Shown one piece after another: positions 20,828-31,702 of a DNA stretch of 64,000 nt. The translations under genes and the position numbers were made by a program. Every line of letters starts with the position of its first letter. Within the stretch, counting starts at the first letter, position 1. The stretch comes from Palsa-504 sp963744005 (GTDB lineage Bacteria; Actinomycetota; Actinomycetes; Streptosporangiales; Streptosporangiaceae), in assembly GCA_963744005.1 (NCBI GenBank), contig CAVURU010000004.1:1240001-1304000 (forward strand), given 5' to 3'. A model generated the notes under the pieces. It had not been told where the DNA came from, did not search any database, and worked only from the letters and a program-made list of their open reading frames with translations.

Positions 20828-21253
20828 TCAGCCGGTGATGTCGAAGTTGGCCAGGATCTTGCCCGGCCGGACCCGCACGACCAGCTCGCCCGGCACGGCG
20901 TTGCGCTTGCCGAACTCCTCGGCCCGGTCCGCTCCCATGTACCGCGCGCCGATGGCCGTCGCGGTGCGGAGCAGCTCACCCGGGTCCTCCGACAGCTCCG
21001 CGTCCCCCTGGACCTGGACGAAGGCGAACGGCGGGACCTCCAGGTCCACGCACAGGCTCACCCGCGGATCCCGGGCCAGGTAACGGCCCTTGGCCGTGCC
21101 CTTGCCGGTGTTGAACACCAGCGCGTCGCCGTCCAGCACGAACCAGACCGGCACCACCAGCGGGCGCCCATCAGCAGCGAGATAGCTCAGCTTGCCGGTG
21201 CGCGTGCCCTTGGTCAGGAACGCGCGCACCTCCGGGTCGGTGATAGATGCCAC
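20828..21253 (-). CDS. PPOX-class F420-dependent oxidoreductase-like protein
   Basis: The protein has 141 residues, which is typical for the split-barrel flavin/F420 family related to pyridoxamine-phosphate oxidase. Landmarks are LSYLAADGRPLVVPVWFVLDGD, FNTGKGTAKGRYLARDPRVSL (cofactor phosphate site) and VQVQGDAEL. Actinobacterial members commonly use F420, but members that use FMN or bind haem look similar, so the cofactor is inferred. It starts at GTG 21253. The MFS exporter gene lies just upstream on the same strand. Confidence 0.82.
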   Translation of the reverse strand: MASITDPEVRAFLTKGTRTGKLSYLAADGRPLVVPVWFVLDGDALVFNTGKGTAKGRYLARDPRVSLCVDLEVPPFAFVQVQGDAELSEDPGELLRTATAIGARYMGADRAEEFGKRNAVPGELVVRVRPGKILANFDITG

Positions 21254-21296
21254 GCGGCAAGTCTAGGCACCGCCCGGAGGCGCGAGCGCAGAGCCC

Positions 21297-22913
21297 TCAG
21301 CCGGTGGGCGCCGCCATCGGGTTGATCCCGGCCAGGTCCTGTCGCTTGACCCGGATCATGACCACCGCGATGACCAGCGCGATCAGCATGATCCCGGCTG
21401 AGACGACGTAGCCCTGGGAGAATCCGTGCGCCAGTGCGTGGTTCGACGCCGCCTTGGCCGCCGCAGCGGCCTGAGCCGGGGACAGGTGCACGGCGGTGTT
21501 CTTGGCCGCGGCGGCCGCGGCAGCGGCCTGCGAGTGCAGGCTGCTGGAGACCGCGCTCCACGCCACGGTGCCGAGCACCGCCAGCCCGAGCGCGCCGCCG
21601 ACCTGCTGGCCGACGTTGAGCAGGCTGGAGGCGACACCAGTGTCGTTCTCAGCCACCTTGGTCAGCGCGACCAGCGAGATCGGCACGAACAGCAGCCCCA
21701 TGCCGAACGCGGTCAGCATCATCGGGCCGAGCAGCCCGCCGGCGTACGTGCTGTGCTCGGTGATCCGGGACAGCCAGATCATCCCGCCGGTGCCGAGTAT
21801 GGCCCCGGCGATCATCAGCGGCCGGGCGCCGATCCGGTTGACCAGCTGTGAGGCCACCCCGGACGCCACCATGATCGTGGCCACCATCGGCAGGTAGGAG
21901 ATGCCGGTCCGCAGCGCGTCGTAGCCCCACACGGTCTGCACGAACAGCGTGAGGAAGAAGAACATGCCGAACAGCGCGGTGCCGATGCACAAGCTGATCA
22001 GGTAGGCGCCGGTCCGGTTCCGGTTGCGCAGCACCCGGATCGGGACCAGTGCGGACCTGCTGCGCACCTCGATGAACCCGAACGTCACCAGCAGTACCAC
22101 CGCGGCCACCAGGGACACGATGACCTTGGTGTCGCCCCAGTGCGACACGCCGTTCTGGCTGGTCGCAGCTTCGGACAGGCCGTAGACCAGCAAGGCCAGG
22201 CCCAGCGAGCCGGTGATCGCGCCCGGCAGGTCGAACTGCCCGCGGCGACGCTCCGACTCCGGCAGCACCCGCGCTGCGAGGAAGGCCACCACCAGGCCGA
22301 TGGGCACGTTGACGAAGAACACCCAGCGCCAGCTGGCGAACTGGACCAGCAGCCCGCCGGCGATCAGGCCGACCGCGCCGCCGGCCACGCTCATGGCCGC
22401 GTACACGCCCATGGCCCGGTTGCGCGGCGGACCCTCGGGGAAGGTGACGGCGATCAGCGACAGCGCGGTGGGCGCGGCGAACGCGCCGCCGACGCCCTGC
22501 AGGACGCGCGCGCTGAGCAGCCAGACCTGGCCGGTGGCGAACCCGCCGAGCAGCGAGGCCAGCGAGAAGATCAGGATGCCGGCGATGAAGACCCGGCGGC
22601 GCCCCAGTAGGTCGCCGGTCCTCCCGCCGAGCAGCAGGAGGCCGCCGAACGCCAGGGCATACGCGTTGACGACCCATTCCAGTCCGGTGCCGGAGAAACC
22701 GAGCGCGGTCTGGATGTGCGGCAGGGCAACGTTGACAATGGTCGCGTCGAGCACGACCATGAGCTGGGCCGTCGCGATGACGGCGAGAGCCAGGCCGAGC
22801 CGCGGCGCGGCTGGCCCCGACCTCGGCGCGACGACATCCGGCGCCGTGGCCGCGCTCTTCGGGCCGGCGCCGTTCAGCGCCGCCTGCCCGGTCTCGGGTG
22901 ATGTGGCGGACAA
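21297..22913 (-). CDS. MFS multidrug exporter, DHA2 (EmrB/QacA) family
   Basis: The protein has 538 residues with about 14 membrane segments. It probably exports drugs or metabolites by proton antiport. The motifs are LMVVLDATIVNVALPHIQ (motif D1 of DHA2), LLLGGRTGDLLGRRRVF (motif A), and the motif-C-like VGGAVGLIAGGLLVQ. An Ala-rich, low-complexity loop (about residues 465-495) lies before the last segment. It starts at TTG 22913 with a GAGGGAG site. The MarR regulator is 249 bp upstream on the same strand and is the likely controller. Confidence 0.93.
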   Translation of the reverse strand: MSATSPETGQAALNGAGPKSAATAPDVVAPRSGPAAPRLGLALAVIATAQLMVVLDATIVNVALPHIQTALGFSGTGLEWVVNAYALAFGGLLLLGGRTGDLLGRRRVFIAGILIFSLASLLGGFATGQVWLLSARVLQGVGGAFAAPTALSLIAVTFPEGPPRNRAMGVYAAMSVAGGAVGLIAGGLLVQFASWRWVFFVNVPIGLVVAFLAARVLPESERRRGQFDLPGAITGSLGLALLVYGLSEAATSQNGVSHWGDTKVIVSLVAAVVLLVTFGFIEVRSRSALVPIRVLRNRNRTGAYLISLCIGTALFGMFFFLTLFVQTVWGYDALRTGISYLPMVATIMVASGVASQLVNRIGARPLMIAGAILGTGGMIWLSRITEHSTYAGGLLGPMMLTAFGMGLLFVPISLVALTKVAENDTGVASSLLNVGQQVGGALGLAVLGTVAWSAVSSSLHSQAAAAAAAAKNTAVHLSPAQAAAAAKAASNHALAHGFSQGYVVSAGIMLIALVIAVVMIRVKRQDLAGINPMAAPTG

Positions 22914-23161
22914 GGTAGTTCTCCCTCGATTTTCGCGCGCACTGAGCTGAAGCCGTGACTTAGGTCAGGTAACGAGGTCGCGGCAGTGCTTGCTGTTAAG
23001 ACCCTTTATTTGGCCGAACGGACCGTAGTATCAGCCCCCGTGTTTGTTCATTCGCGCGTGACCCTCTCAGCTATGACGGCCGTGCGGCTGCGTTGTCACC
23101 GGTGTCGATCAACGAATTCCTCACCTGTCATGACGAGGCAACCGCCGCGAATGTGACAGCC
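22914..23161. other. Intergenic region between MarR and MFS genes
   Basis: This is 248 bases without a credible gene, less GC-rich than its flanks. It lies between two genes on the same strand, so the exporter may have its own promoter here. I found no second copy of the GTTGAG/CTCAAC operator seen upstream of marR. Confidence 0.4.
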
Positions 23162-23644
23162 TCACCTCCCGGTCTTTGTCCGGAGCATTTTGCGCATCAG
23201 CGTGAGCAGGCACCGGCGTTCGGTGGTGTCCAGCGTGATACACCATGGCGCCCGGGCTGAGAGCTCCGCCCACAGCTTGGTCCGCAGCGCTTCGCCGTCC
23301 GGCGTGAGCACGAGATTCTTGCTCCGCCGGTCCCGCTCGGATGGTTGCCGTCGCGCGAGCCCCCGCTTTTCCAGCGCGTCCGCGACGGTGGTGACGAAGG
23401 AGGGGTCGCAGCCCATCCGCAGCCCGAGATCCTTCATCGTCATCGGCGCCTCGAGCAGGAACAGGGCCTTGGTATCGCTCACGGTCAAGCCGAAGCCCGC
23501 CGCGATGCTCTGGCCGAGGTCATGAGCATGCCGGACGAGATCGCCGACGGAGTCCGCGATCTGCTGGTTCAGCTCCTCGTCACCGGCCTCGCGGACCGGC
23601 TCCGAGATCAGCGGCGTTACGTGCGGTACCGGCTCGACGTCCAT
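23162..23644 (-). CDS. MarR-family transcriptional regulator
   Basis: The protein has 160 residues. The winged helix-turn-helix has MTMKDLGLRMGCDPSFVTTVADALEKRGLARR-type sequence, and the wing has PSERDRRSKNLVLTPDGEAL, the MarR DRR signature. It probably represses itself and the downstream DHA2 exporter, with release by a ligand. The ATG at 23644 was preferred to the one at 23659 because GGAGGGGGTG lies five bases before it. An overlapping palindrome sits about 45 bp upstream. Confidence 0.9.
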   Translation of the reverse strand: MDVEPVPHVTPLISEPVREAGDEELNQQIADSVGDLVRHAHDLGQSIAAGFGLTVSDTKALFLLEAPMTMKDLGLRMGCDPSFVTTVADALEKRGLARRQPSERDRRSKNLVLTPDGEALRTKLWAELSARAPWCITLDTTERRCLLTLMRKMLRTKTGR

Positions 23645-23686
23645 ACTCACCCCCTCCATGCCTGACCCCTAACATTAGCTGAGACG

Positions 23687-23708
23687 CTCAACAGTTGAGT
23701 AACTCAAC
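23687..23708. promoter_or_regulatory. Overlapping palindromic operator, probably for MarR
   Basis: Two perfect inverted repeats share an arm: CTCAAC-A-GTTGAG (23687-23699) and GTTGAGT-A-ACTCAAC (23694-23708). The site lies in the divergent gap between marR and the FAD-linked oxidase gene. Symmetric GTTGA/TCAAC half-sites suit a dimeric MarR protein. It could control both directions. Confidence 0.6.
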
Positions 23709-23891
23709 AATATTGCGTATTTACTCGAGCGGGCAAGTGAATATCGTCACCCTCGGGTTCGCTCGTGGCGTACCGGGAAAACTCTCGCCAGCCGGCGAAA
23801 GCGCACACCAGCGGGTCAACGGCCAGCCGCCCTGCGGCGTCTTAACGATCAGGCGCCCCAGCTGGGCGTAAGCGATGAGAGGCAGGCCGCC

Positions 23892-25475
23892 ATGACCGAA
23901 GGCGACCAGGCCGTCAGGCCGGCACCGGGGCGGCGCGCGTTCCTGCGGTTCGCCGCGGCGGCCGGCGGGGCCTCGCTGCTGGCCGCGTGCAGCGGCCAGG
24001 GCAGTTCCACTTCCGCGGTCAGCCCGAGTTCCTCGCCCGCGGCGGGCCCGCCCGCCGCCGCCGACTGGACCGCGCTCGGCCATGACCTGTCCGGCTCGCT
24101 GATCCGGCCGGGGGACTCCGGGTACGCCACCGCCAAGGAGCTGTTCGACCCGCGCTTCGACTCGCTGCAGCCGGCCGGGATCGCCTACTGCCACCAGCCG
24201 CAGGACGTCTCGGCCTGCCTGGCCTTCGCCCGCCGCTACGGCGTCCCGGTCGCGGCCCGCTGTGGCGGGCACAGCTACGCGGGCTGGTCCTCCACCAGCG
24301 GCCTGATCGTGGACGTGACGGCCATGTCGCAGGTCAGCCTCAGCGGCACCACCGCCACGGTCGGCGCGGGCACCAGGCTCATCGACCTGTACAGCGGCCT
24401 GGCCGGCCAGGGCCGGGCCGTCCCCGGCGGTTCCTGCCCGACGGTCGGCCTCTCCGGCCTGGCTCTGGGCGGCGGTATCGGGGTGGTGGGCCGGGCCTAC
24501 GGACTGACCTGCGACAACGTTCAGTCCCTGCAGATCGTCACGGCGGACGGGCAGGTCCGGACGGCCGACGCCAGCACCAATCCCGACCTGTACTGGGCTT
24601 GCCGCGGCGGGGGCGGCGGCAACTTCGGGATCGTCACCTCCTTCACCTTCCGTACCCACCCGGCCGGCGACATCGTCCTGTTCTTCCTGTCCTGGCCGTG
24701 GTCGCAGGCGGCCAAGGTCATCGCCGGCTGGCAGTCCTGGGCCCCGCACGAGCCGGACGAGCTGTGGTCCAACCTGCACCTGTCCGCCTCCACCGGCGGG
24801 TCGGTGCCCAGCATCCAGGTCGGCGGCACCTACCTGGGCTCGGCCAGCGCGGCGGCGGCCGAGCTGGAGAAGCTGTACGCGGCGGTCGGCTCCGACCCCT
24901 CCTCGCCGTACGTGGAGACCACCACCTGGCTGCACGCCATGCTGGTCGAGGCGGGCTGCGCCGACCTGACCCCGACCGAGTGCCACCTGCCCACCCAGGT
25001 CTCCGGCGGCCAGCTGTCCCGCTCCTCGGAGTACGCCAAGTCTGACTTCTTCACCACCCCGCTGAGCAGCAGCGCGATCGGCACCCTGCTCTCCGGGGTG
25101 GAGAAGTTCTCAAGCGCGGGCGGTGCCTCGGGTGCCTCCGGCGGGATCGCCCTCGACGCCCTGGGCGGCGCCATCAACCGGGTGGCGCCCGGCGACACCG
25201 CGTTCGTGCACCGGGACGCGCTGTTCGACGCGCAGTACACCACCACCTGGCCGGGCGGCGCGCCCGCCGCGGCGGTGAGCCGCCAGCAGGCCTGGCAGCG
25301 CTCGTTCTGGCAGTCCATGCGCCCCTTCGCCAGCGGCCAGGCCTACCAGAACTACATCGACCCGGACCTGCCCAACTGGCAGCAGGCCTACTACGGTGCC
25401 AACTACACCCGGCTCGCCCAGATCAAGGCGACCTACGACCCGCACCGCCTGTTCACCTTTCCCCAGGCCGTCTGA
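23892..25475 (+). CDS. Tat-exported FAD-linked oxidase, berberine-bridge-enzyme type
   Basis: The protein has 527 residues. The N-terminus has a twin-arginine signal (GRRAFLRFAAAAGG) and a lipobox (LLAAC), suggesting an exported lipoprotein. The FAD domain includes the His of RCGGHSYAG and the Cys of GGSCPTVGLSGL, the two residues that bind FAD bicovalently in BBE-like oxidases. The C-terminal BBE motif is YQNYIDPDL..YYGANYTRL. Such enzymes oxidise sugars, alcohols or alkaloid-like molecules with oxygen. The substrate here is unknown. The gene is divergent from marR, and the shared palindrome makes joint control plausible. Confidence 0.9.
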   Translation: MTEGDQAVRPAPGRRAFLRFAAAAGGASLLAACSGQGSSTSAVSPSSSPAAGPPAAADWTALGHDLSGSLIRPGDSGYATAKELFDPRFDSLQPAGIAYCHQPQDVSACLAFARRYGVPVAARCGGHSYAGWSSTSGLIVDVTAMSQVSLSGTTATVGAGTRLIDLYSGLAGQGRAVPGGSCPTVGLSGLALGGGIGVVGRAYGLTCDNVQSLQIVTADGQVRTADASTNPDLYWACRGGGGGNFGIVTSFTFRTHPAGDIVLFFLSWPWSQAAKVIAGWQSWAPHEPDELWSNLHLSASTGGSVPSIQVGGTYLGSASAAAAELEKLYAAVGSDPSSPYVETTTWLHAMLVEAGCADLTPTECHLPTQVSGGQLSRSSEYAKSDFFTTPLSSSAIGTLLSGVEKFSSAGGASGASGGIALDALGGAINRVAPGDTAFVHRDALFDAQYTTTWPGGAPAAAVSRQQAWQRSFWQSMRPFASGQAYQNYIDPDLPNWQQAYYGANYTRLAQIKATYDPHRLFTFPQAV

Positions 25476-25632
25476 CCCAGGTCCGTGGCCTGTCCAACGG
25501 TGAGTGCGATCATGCCCACAGCCCCGGCGGCCCGGGCAGCGAGGTATACCGTTCGTCTGGCGGGCGGCATGATGGTATGTCGCGAATAGTGAGTATCCGA
25601 CCCCCTGGCGCCAGGCGCAGATATGAGTTCCG

Positions 25633-26852
25633 ATGACGAGTGACGCTGGGCTTGAGGCTTCGGTCGCGGACGGCGGCGATGAGCTCGCGCCCGTCCTGCT
25701 GGTCGAGGACGACGACGGTGATGCGCTGCTGGTGGAGGAACTGCTCCTCGACGTCGACGCCCCGGTCGTCTTCCGGCGGGCGCGCTCGCTCAGCCAGGCC
25801 CGGGCCATGGTCGCCGAGGCCGCCTGCGTCCTGCTCGACCTGGGCCTGCCCGACTCCCGCGGCCTGCAGGGCCTCAGGCAGCTGCTGGAGGTCGACCCGC
25901 AGGCCGCCGTGGTCGTCCTGACCGGGGAGGCCAACGAGTACCTGGGCGAGCAGGCCGTCCGCGCCGGTGCCCAGGACTACCTGGTCAAGGGCGAGGTCGC
26001 CGGACCCGTGCTGCACCGCGTGATCCGCTACGCGGTCGAGCGGCGCCGGGCCGCCGACGCGCAGCGGGAACTGCAGGTGGCCCGGATCCGGGCCCAGGAG
26101 AACGCCCGGCTCGAGCGCGGCCTGCTGCCGTCGCCGCTGCTGGCCGACCCGCGCCTCAGCGTGGCCGCCCGCTGCCTGGCCGGCGGTCAGCAGCACCTGC
26201 TGGGCGGCGACTTCTACGACGTGGTCGAGGCGGCCGACGGCTGGGTCCACGCGCTCATCGGGGACGTCTGCGGGCGCGGCCCGGCCGAGGCCGCCCTGGG
26301 CGTCGGCCTGCGCGTGGCCTGGCGCACCCTGGTACTGGCCGGCCGGCCCGCCGACGAGATCCTGGCCGTGCTCGGCCAGCTCCTCGAGCACGAGCGGCAG
26401 GATGACACCATGTTCGCCACCATGTGCATGGTGTCGGTGACTCCGGACCGGGGCACGGCGTGGGTCCGGATGGCCGGCCACCTGCCGCCGCTGCTGGTCA
26501 CCCAGGCCGGCGTGACCGAGCTCGACACCCCGACCGGGCCGCCGCTGGGCCTGGGCCGGGCCGACCACTGGGCCGGGGCGCCGGTCCGGCTCGACGGCTC
26601 CTGGTCGGTGCTGCTGTACACCGACGGGCTGATCGAAGGCCGGATCGGGCGCGGCTCCGAGCGGCTCGGCAGCGAACGCCTCATGGAGCTCATCAGCGAC
26701 GCCCTGGGCCCGGCGGCGGACGGATCCCGCCTGACGCAGGTGCCCGTCGGCGGCCAGCTGCTGGATCGCGTCATCGGCCAGGTCCAGGAGCTGAACGGGG
26801 GAGACCTCGACGACGACCTGGCCATCCTCGCCCTCGGCTACTCACCGGGCCG

Positions 26853-26856
<4 letters not shown>
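25633..26856 (+). CDS. Response-regulator receiver fused to SpoIIE/PP2C phosphatase
   Basis: The protein has 407 residues. The receiver domain (about 20-140) has the acidic pair VEDDDGDA, the phospho-acceptor Asp in CVLLDLGLPDSRG, Thr in VVLTGEA and Lys in YLVKGE. A coiled linker (RRRAADAQRELQVARIRAQEN) leads to the PP2C/SpoIIE domain (GGDFYDVVE, LIGDVCGRGPAEA, GHLPPLLV, LLYTDGLIEGR, DDDLAILAL). Such proteins dephosphorylate anti-sigma antagonists when phosphorylated. No anti-sigma or STAS gene is nearby. The stop overlaps the ATG of the histidine kinase (ATGA). ATG 25623 is closed by a stop after six codons, which supports 25633. Confidence 0.93.
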
Positions 26857-28455
<1,599 letters not shown>

Positions 28456-28463
<8 letters not shown>

Positions 28464-28899
28464 CTGCGGCCGTTCCGACGCGGTCGACGTGCTCTTGGTC
28501 GAGGACGACGAGGGCGACGTCCTGATGACCAGGGAGGCCTTCGAGCACTACAAGATCACCAACCAGCTGCACGTCGTCCCCGACGGGGAAGCCGCCCTGG
28601 CCTTCCTGCGCCGGACCGGGCCGTACGCCGACGCGCCCCGCCCCGGGCTGATCCTGCTCGACGTCAACCTGCCCCGGCGCAACGGGCTGGAGGTGCTCGC
28701 CGAGCTGAAGCAGGACCCGGACCTGCTGCTCATCCCGGTGGTCATCCTGACCACCTCGCGGGCCGAGGAGGACATCCTGCGCAGCTACTCGCTGCACGCC
28801 AACGCGTTCGTGACCAAGCCGGTCGACTTCGAGCAATTCATCGAGGCCATCAGGCAGATCGACAATTTCTTCCTGACCCTGGTCTGCCTGCCCGTCTGA
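28456..28899 (+). CDS. Single-domain response regulator, Rcp1-like
   Basis: The protein has 147 residues with no output domain. The acidic pocket is LLVEDDEGDV, the phospho-acceptor Asp is in ILLDVNLPRRNG, Thr is in VILTTSR, and the Lys is in AFVTKPVDFEQF. It probably relays or buffers phosphate from the overlapping histidine kinase, perhaps towards the receiver-PP2C protein. GGAGACCC precedes the ATG inside the kinase's last codons. It closes the three-gene operon. Confidence 0.93.
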
Positions 28900-28963
28900 C
28901 CCGTAGCATCGTGAGCGCCGCTAAGGACCCGCCGGCGCCGCAGAGGACCCGAAGGAGTGCCCT

Positions 28964-29707
28964 ATGTACGATGCCATCCTGGCCGAGTCGGTCACCATAC
29001 GAGGCGACAGCGGCGACGAGATCGAGGCCTACCTGGCCCGGCCGATGAGCCCGGGCCCGCACGGCGGCGTCGTGGTCCTGCACCACATGCCCGGGTACGA
29101 CGAGCAGACCAAGGAGATCTCCCGTACCTTCGCCGTGCACGGCTACAACGCGATCGTGCCGAACCTCTACCACCGCGAGGCCCCCGGCGCCGCCCCCGAC
29201 GACGCCGCGGCCACCGCGCGCGCCCAGGGCGGCGTGCCGGACACCAGGCTGCCCGGCGAGGTGGCCGGCGCGGCCGCCTACCTCCGCGGCCTGAGCACCG
29301 CCAACGGCAAGGTCGGCGTCATCGGCTACTGCTCGGGCGGCCGCCAGACGGTGCTGGCCGCGGCCAGCCTGCCGCTGGACGCGGCGGTGGACTGCTACGG
29401 CGGCCTGGTCACCGGCACCCCGCCGGAGGGCTCGGTCATGAGCATGTTCAAGCCGATCAAGCACCTGGTCAAGGACGTGTCCTGCCCGCTGCTCGGGCTG
29501 TTCGGCATGGATGACGCCTACCCCTCGCCTGAGCACGTCGCGGAGCTCGAGGACGAGCTCAAGGCGCACGGCAAGACGTATGAGTTCCACTCCTACGAGG
29601 GCGCCGGCCACGGCTTCTTCTCCGTCAACCGCCCGTCCTACCGGCCCGAGGCGGCGATGGACGGCTGGAGCCACATCTTCACCTGGTTCGGCCGCTACCT
29701 GTCCTGA
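28964..29707 (+). CDS. Dienelactone hydrolase family protein
   Basis: The protein has 247 residues with an alpha/beta-hydrolase fold. The nucleophile Cys is in VIGYCSGGRQ, the Asp is probably in LFGMDDAYPS, and the His is in EGAGHGFFSV. It cleaves dienelactone-like esters in aromatic degradation, but many family members act on other lactones or esters. GAAGGAG lies seven bases before the ATG. The gap of 64 bp from the signalling operon leaves room for its own promoter. Confidence 0.88.
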   Translation: MYDAILAESVTIRGDSGDEIEAYLARPMSPGPHGGVVVLHHMPGYDEQTKEISRTFAVHGYNAIVPNLYHREAPGAAPDDAAATARAQGGVPDTRLPGEVAGAAAYLRGLSTANGKVGVIGYCSGGRQTVLAAASLPLDAAVDCYGGLVTGTPPEGSVMSMFKPIKHLVKDVSCPLLGLFGMDDAYPSPEHVAELEDELKAHGKTYEFHSYEGAGHGFFSVNRPSYRPEAAMDGWSHIFTWFGRYLS

Positions 29708-29799
29708 TCATCCCGCCCGCGGGGTATCTGCGGCCCGGGGCGTTCCTCCGTGTCAGTAACAGCCGGCAACCAGCCGCGTTACGGCCGAAGGAGAGCCCC

Positions 29800-30234
29800 A
29801 TGACCACGCCAGCATTCAATTCCCTCAGCAGCCAGCACTGGGCTCACTTCACCGACGCCCAGCAGCGCCAGGTCTACGTCTTGTCCGGGACCTGCATCCT
29901 GGACCCGGTCCCGTTCGGCCCGCAGGACGGCAGCCGGTGGCAGCACGGGCAGACCAGCTTCGCGGTCCCGGTGCCCGACCTGCCTGCGGGTCAGGGCCTG
30001 GTCGTCCAGCAGTGGGCGCCGGCCGTCCTGCTCGGCTCGATCCAGAACGACGGAGTCTCCAACAACGCCGGCTGGGCCGTCGACGACTTCGACCTGCAGG
30101 TCGGTGAGGGCCCGGACCCGAACGTCTACCCGGTGTTCAACTACGCCATCGGCGACACCGACGGCTCCATGCGCCGCGTGGCCTACATGGTCACCGTGAT
30201 CGGGTACTACGCTGAGCTGCCGATCATCCAGTGA
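29800..30234 (+). CDS. Conserved hypothetical, predicted beta-rich protein
   Basis: The protein has 144 residues and no signal peptide or membrane segment. The sequence alternates hydrophobic and polar residues, with many Trp, Tyr, Asp and Pro (for example WQHGQTSFAVPVPDL, GWAVDDFDLQVGE, VAYMVTVIGYYAEL), which suggests a small beta-sandwich. I do not recognise the family. A strong GAAGGAGAG ribosome-binding site precedes the ATG, so it is a real gene. It converges on the aldo/keto reductase with one base between the stops. Confidence 0.7.
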   Translation: MTTPAFNSLSSQHWAHFTDAQQRQVYVLSGTCILDPVPFGPQDGSRWQHGQTSFAVPVPDLPAGQGLVVQQWAPAVLLGSIQNDGVSNNAGWAVDDFDLQVGEGPDPNVYPVFNYAIGDTDGSMRRVAYMVTVIGYYAELPIIQ

Positions 30235-30235
30235 G

Positions 30236-31261
30236 TCAGGAGGCGCTGGAGCCGGCCCAGATGTTGATGCCGGACTCCACCGCGTCGCGGTCGATGGCGG
30301 CCAGCTCGTCCGCGCTGAAGTCGGCCCGGCCCGCGGCGGCCAGGTTCTCCTCCAGCTGGGCTACGCTGCTCGCGCCGATCAGCGCCGAGGTCACCCGGGG
30401 GTCGCGCAGCACCCAGGAGATGGCCAGCTGGGCCAGCGTCTGGCCGCGGCCCCGGGCCAGCTCGCCCAGGGCCCGGACGTGCGCCAGCGTCGGCGCCGAG
30501 ATCTGATCCTGCGCCAGCGACCCGTTAAGGCTGGCCCGCGACCCGGCGGGCACCCCGCCCAGGTACTTGCCGGTCAGCAGTCCCTGGGCCAGCGGCGAGA
30601 ACGCGATGCAGCCCGCGCCCTCGCGGGCCAGCACGTCCAGCAGGCCGCCCTCGATCCACCGGTTCAGCATCGAGTACGACGGCTGGTGGATCAGCAGCGG
30701 CGTGCCCAGCTGGCGGAGCAGGCTGGCGGCCTGCTCGGACCGCTCGGCCGAGTACGAGGAGATCCCGGCGTACAGGGCTTTTCCCGAACGGACGGCGGTG
30801 TCCAGCGCGCCCATCGTCTCTTCCAGCGGCGTATCCGGGTCGAACCGGTGGGAGTAGAAGATGTCGACATAGTCCACGCCCATCCGGCGCAGCGACTGGT
30901 CCAGGCTGGCCAGCAGGTACTTACGCGAACCCCACTCGCCGTATGGCCCGGGCCACATGTCGTACCCGGCCTTGGTCGAGATGATCAGCTCGTCGCGGTA
31001 CGGGCGCAGGTCCTCGCGCAGGATGCGGCCGAAGTTGACCTCGGCCGAGCCGTTCGGCGGTCCGTAGTTGTTGGCCAGGTCGAAGTGCGTGACGCCCAGG
31101 TCGAACGCCCGGCGGATGATGGCCCGCTGGTCCTCGAGGGGCGTGCCGTCGCCGAAGTTCTGCCAGAGCCCCAGCGAGATCTCGGGCAGCTTGATGCCGC
31201 TGCGCCCGCAGCGGCGGTAGGGGAGCAGGCCGTAACGGCCGTCGGCGGCTTCGTACGTCAT
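30236..31261 (-). CDS. Aldo/keto reductase, YghZ (glyceraldehyde-3-phosphate reductase) type
   Basis: The protein has 341 residues. The (beta/alpha)8 barrel carries the catalytic Asp and Tyr in THFDLANNYGPPNGSAE, Lys in IISTKAGYDMWPG and His in YSHRFDPDTPLEETM. The NADPH phosphate region is near the end (SALIGASSVAQLEENL). The YGPPNGSAE/AGYDMWPGPYG wording matches the YghZ/Gpr and Kv-beta-like subgroup, which reduces L-glyceraldehyde 3-phosphate and other carbonyls. The start region lacks a strong ribosome-binding site. It is divergent from the DUF6295 gene, with about 86 bp between them. Confidence 0.9.
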   Translation of the reverse strand: MTYEAADGRYGLLPYRRCGRSGIKLPEISLGLWQNFGDGTPLEDQRAIIRRAFDLGVTHFDLANNYGPPNGSAEVNFGRILREDLRPYRDELIISTKAGYDMWPGPYGEWGSRKYLLASLDQSLRRMGVDYVDIFYSHRFDPDTPLEETMGALDTAVRSGKALYAGISSYSAERSEQAASLLRQLGTPLLIHQPSYSMLNRWIEGGLLDVLAREGAGCIAFSPLAQGLLTGKYLGGVPAGSRASLNGSLAQDQISAPTLAHVRALGELARGRGQTLAQLAISWVLRDPRVTSALIGASSVAQLEENLAAAGRADFSADELAAIDRDAVESGINIWAGSSAS

Positions 31262-31347
31262 CCCGGCAGTGTTTCATCTCTCCGGGCCTCCGGGAGGTGG
31301 CGGCCCGCGCCGCGCCTGTTATGGTCCAGGGAGGGAAAGGAGCCGCG

Positions 31348-31611
31348 ATGTGCACGTACCTGACCGAGAAGATCGCGATCGCCGGCAGCGGGAAGGGGCC
31401 GTCCGGCTGGTTCAGCGTGACCGACGCGACGGTGTACTTCGACCATCCGGTGCACGCCCCGGCCGAGCACACCCTCAACATCGACTTCGTCGCCCCGGCT
31501 AACGGGCCCTCGGCCCGGGTCGCGGTGGAGCTCACCGCGGAGTCGGCCCGGTCCCTGATCAAGGCCATCCAGGCCACTTTGGACTCCGCGCCCGCCGGCC
31601 TCGCCGACTAG
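31348..31611 (+). CDS. DUF6295-like small protein
   Basis: The protein has 87 residues, starting MCTYLTEKIAIAGSGKGPSG. It contains WFSVTDATVYFDHP and HTLNIDFVAP, which I associate with a small actinobacterial family annotated DUF6295. No biochemical role is known. The GAGGGAAAGGAG site before ATG 31348 fixes the start. The frame upstream is open but non-conserved. Confidence 0.7.
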   Translation: MCTYLTEKIAIAGSGKGPSGWFSVTDATVYFDHPVHAPAEHTLNIDFVAPANGPSARVAVELTAESARSLIKAIQATLDSAPAGLAD

Positions 31612-31702
31612 CGCTCCCGGCGCCTCCGCAGCACCGCGAAATGTCGGTGCCGCGTGCGACTATGCCTATGCGGCAACGGTTTCACGAGATGGAGGCGGCG
31701 GA

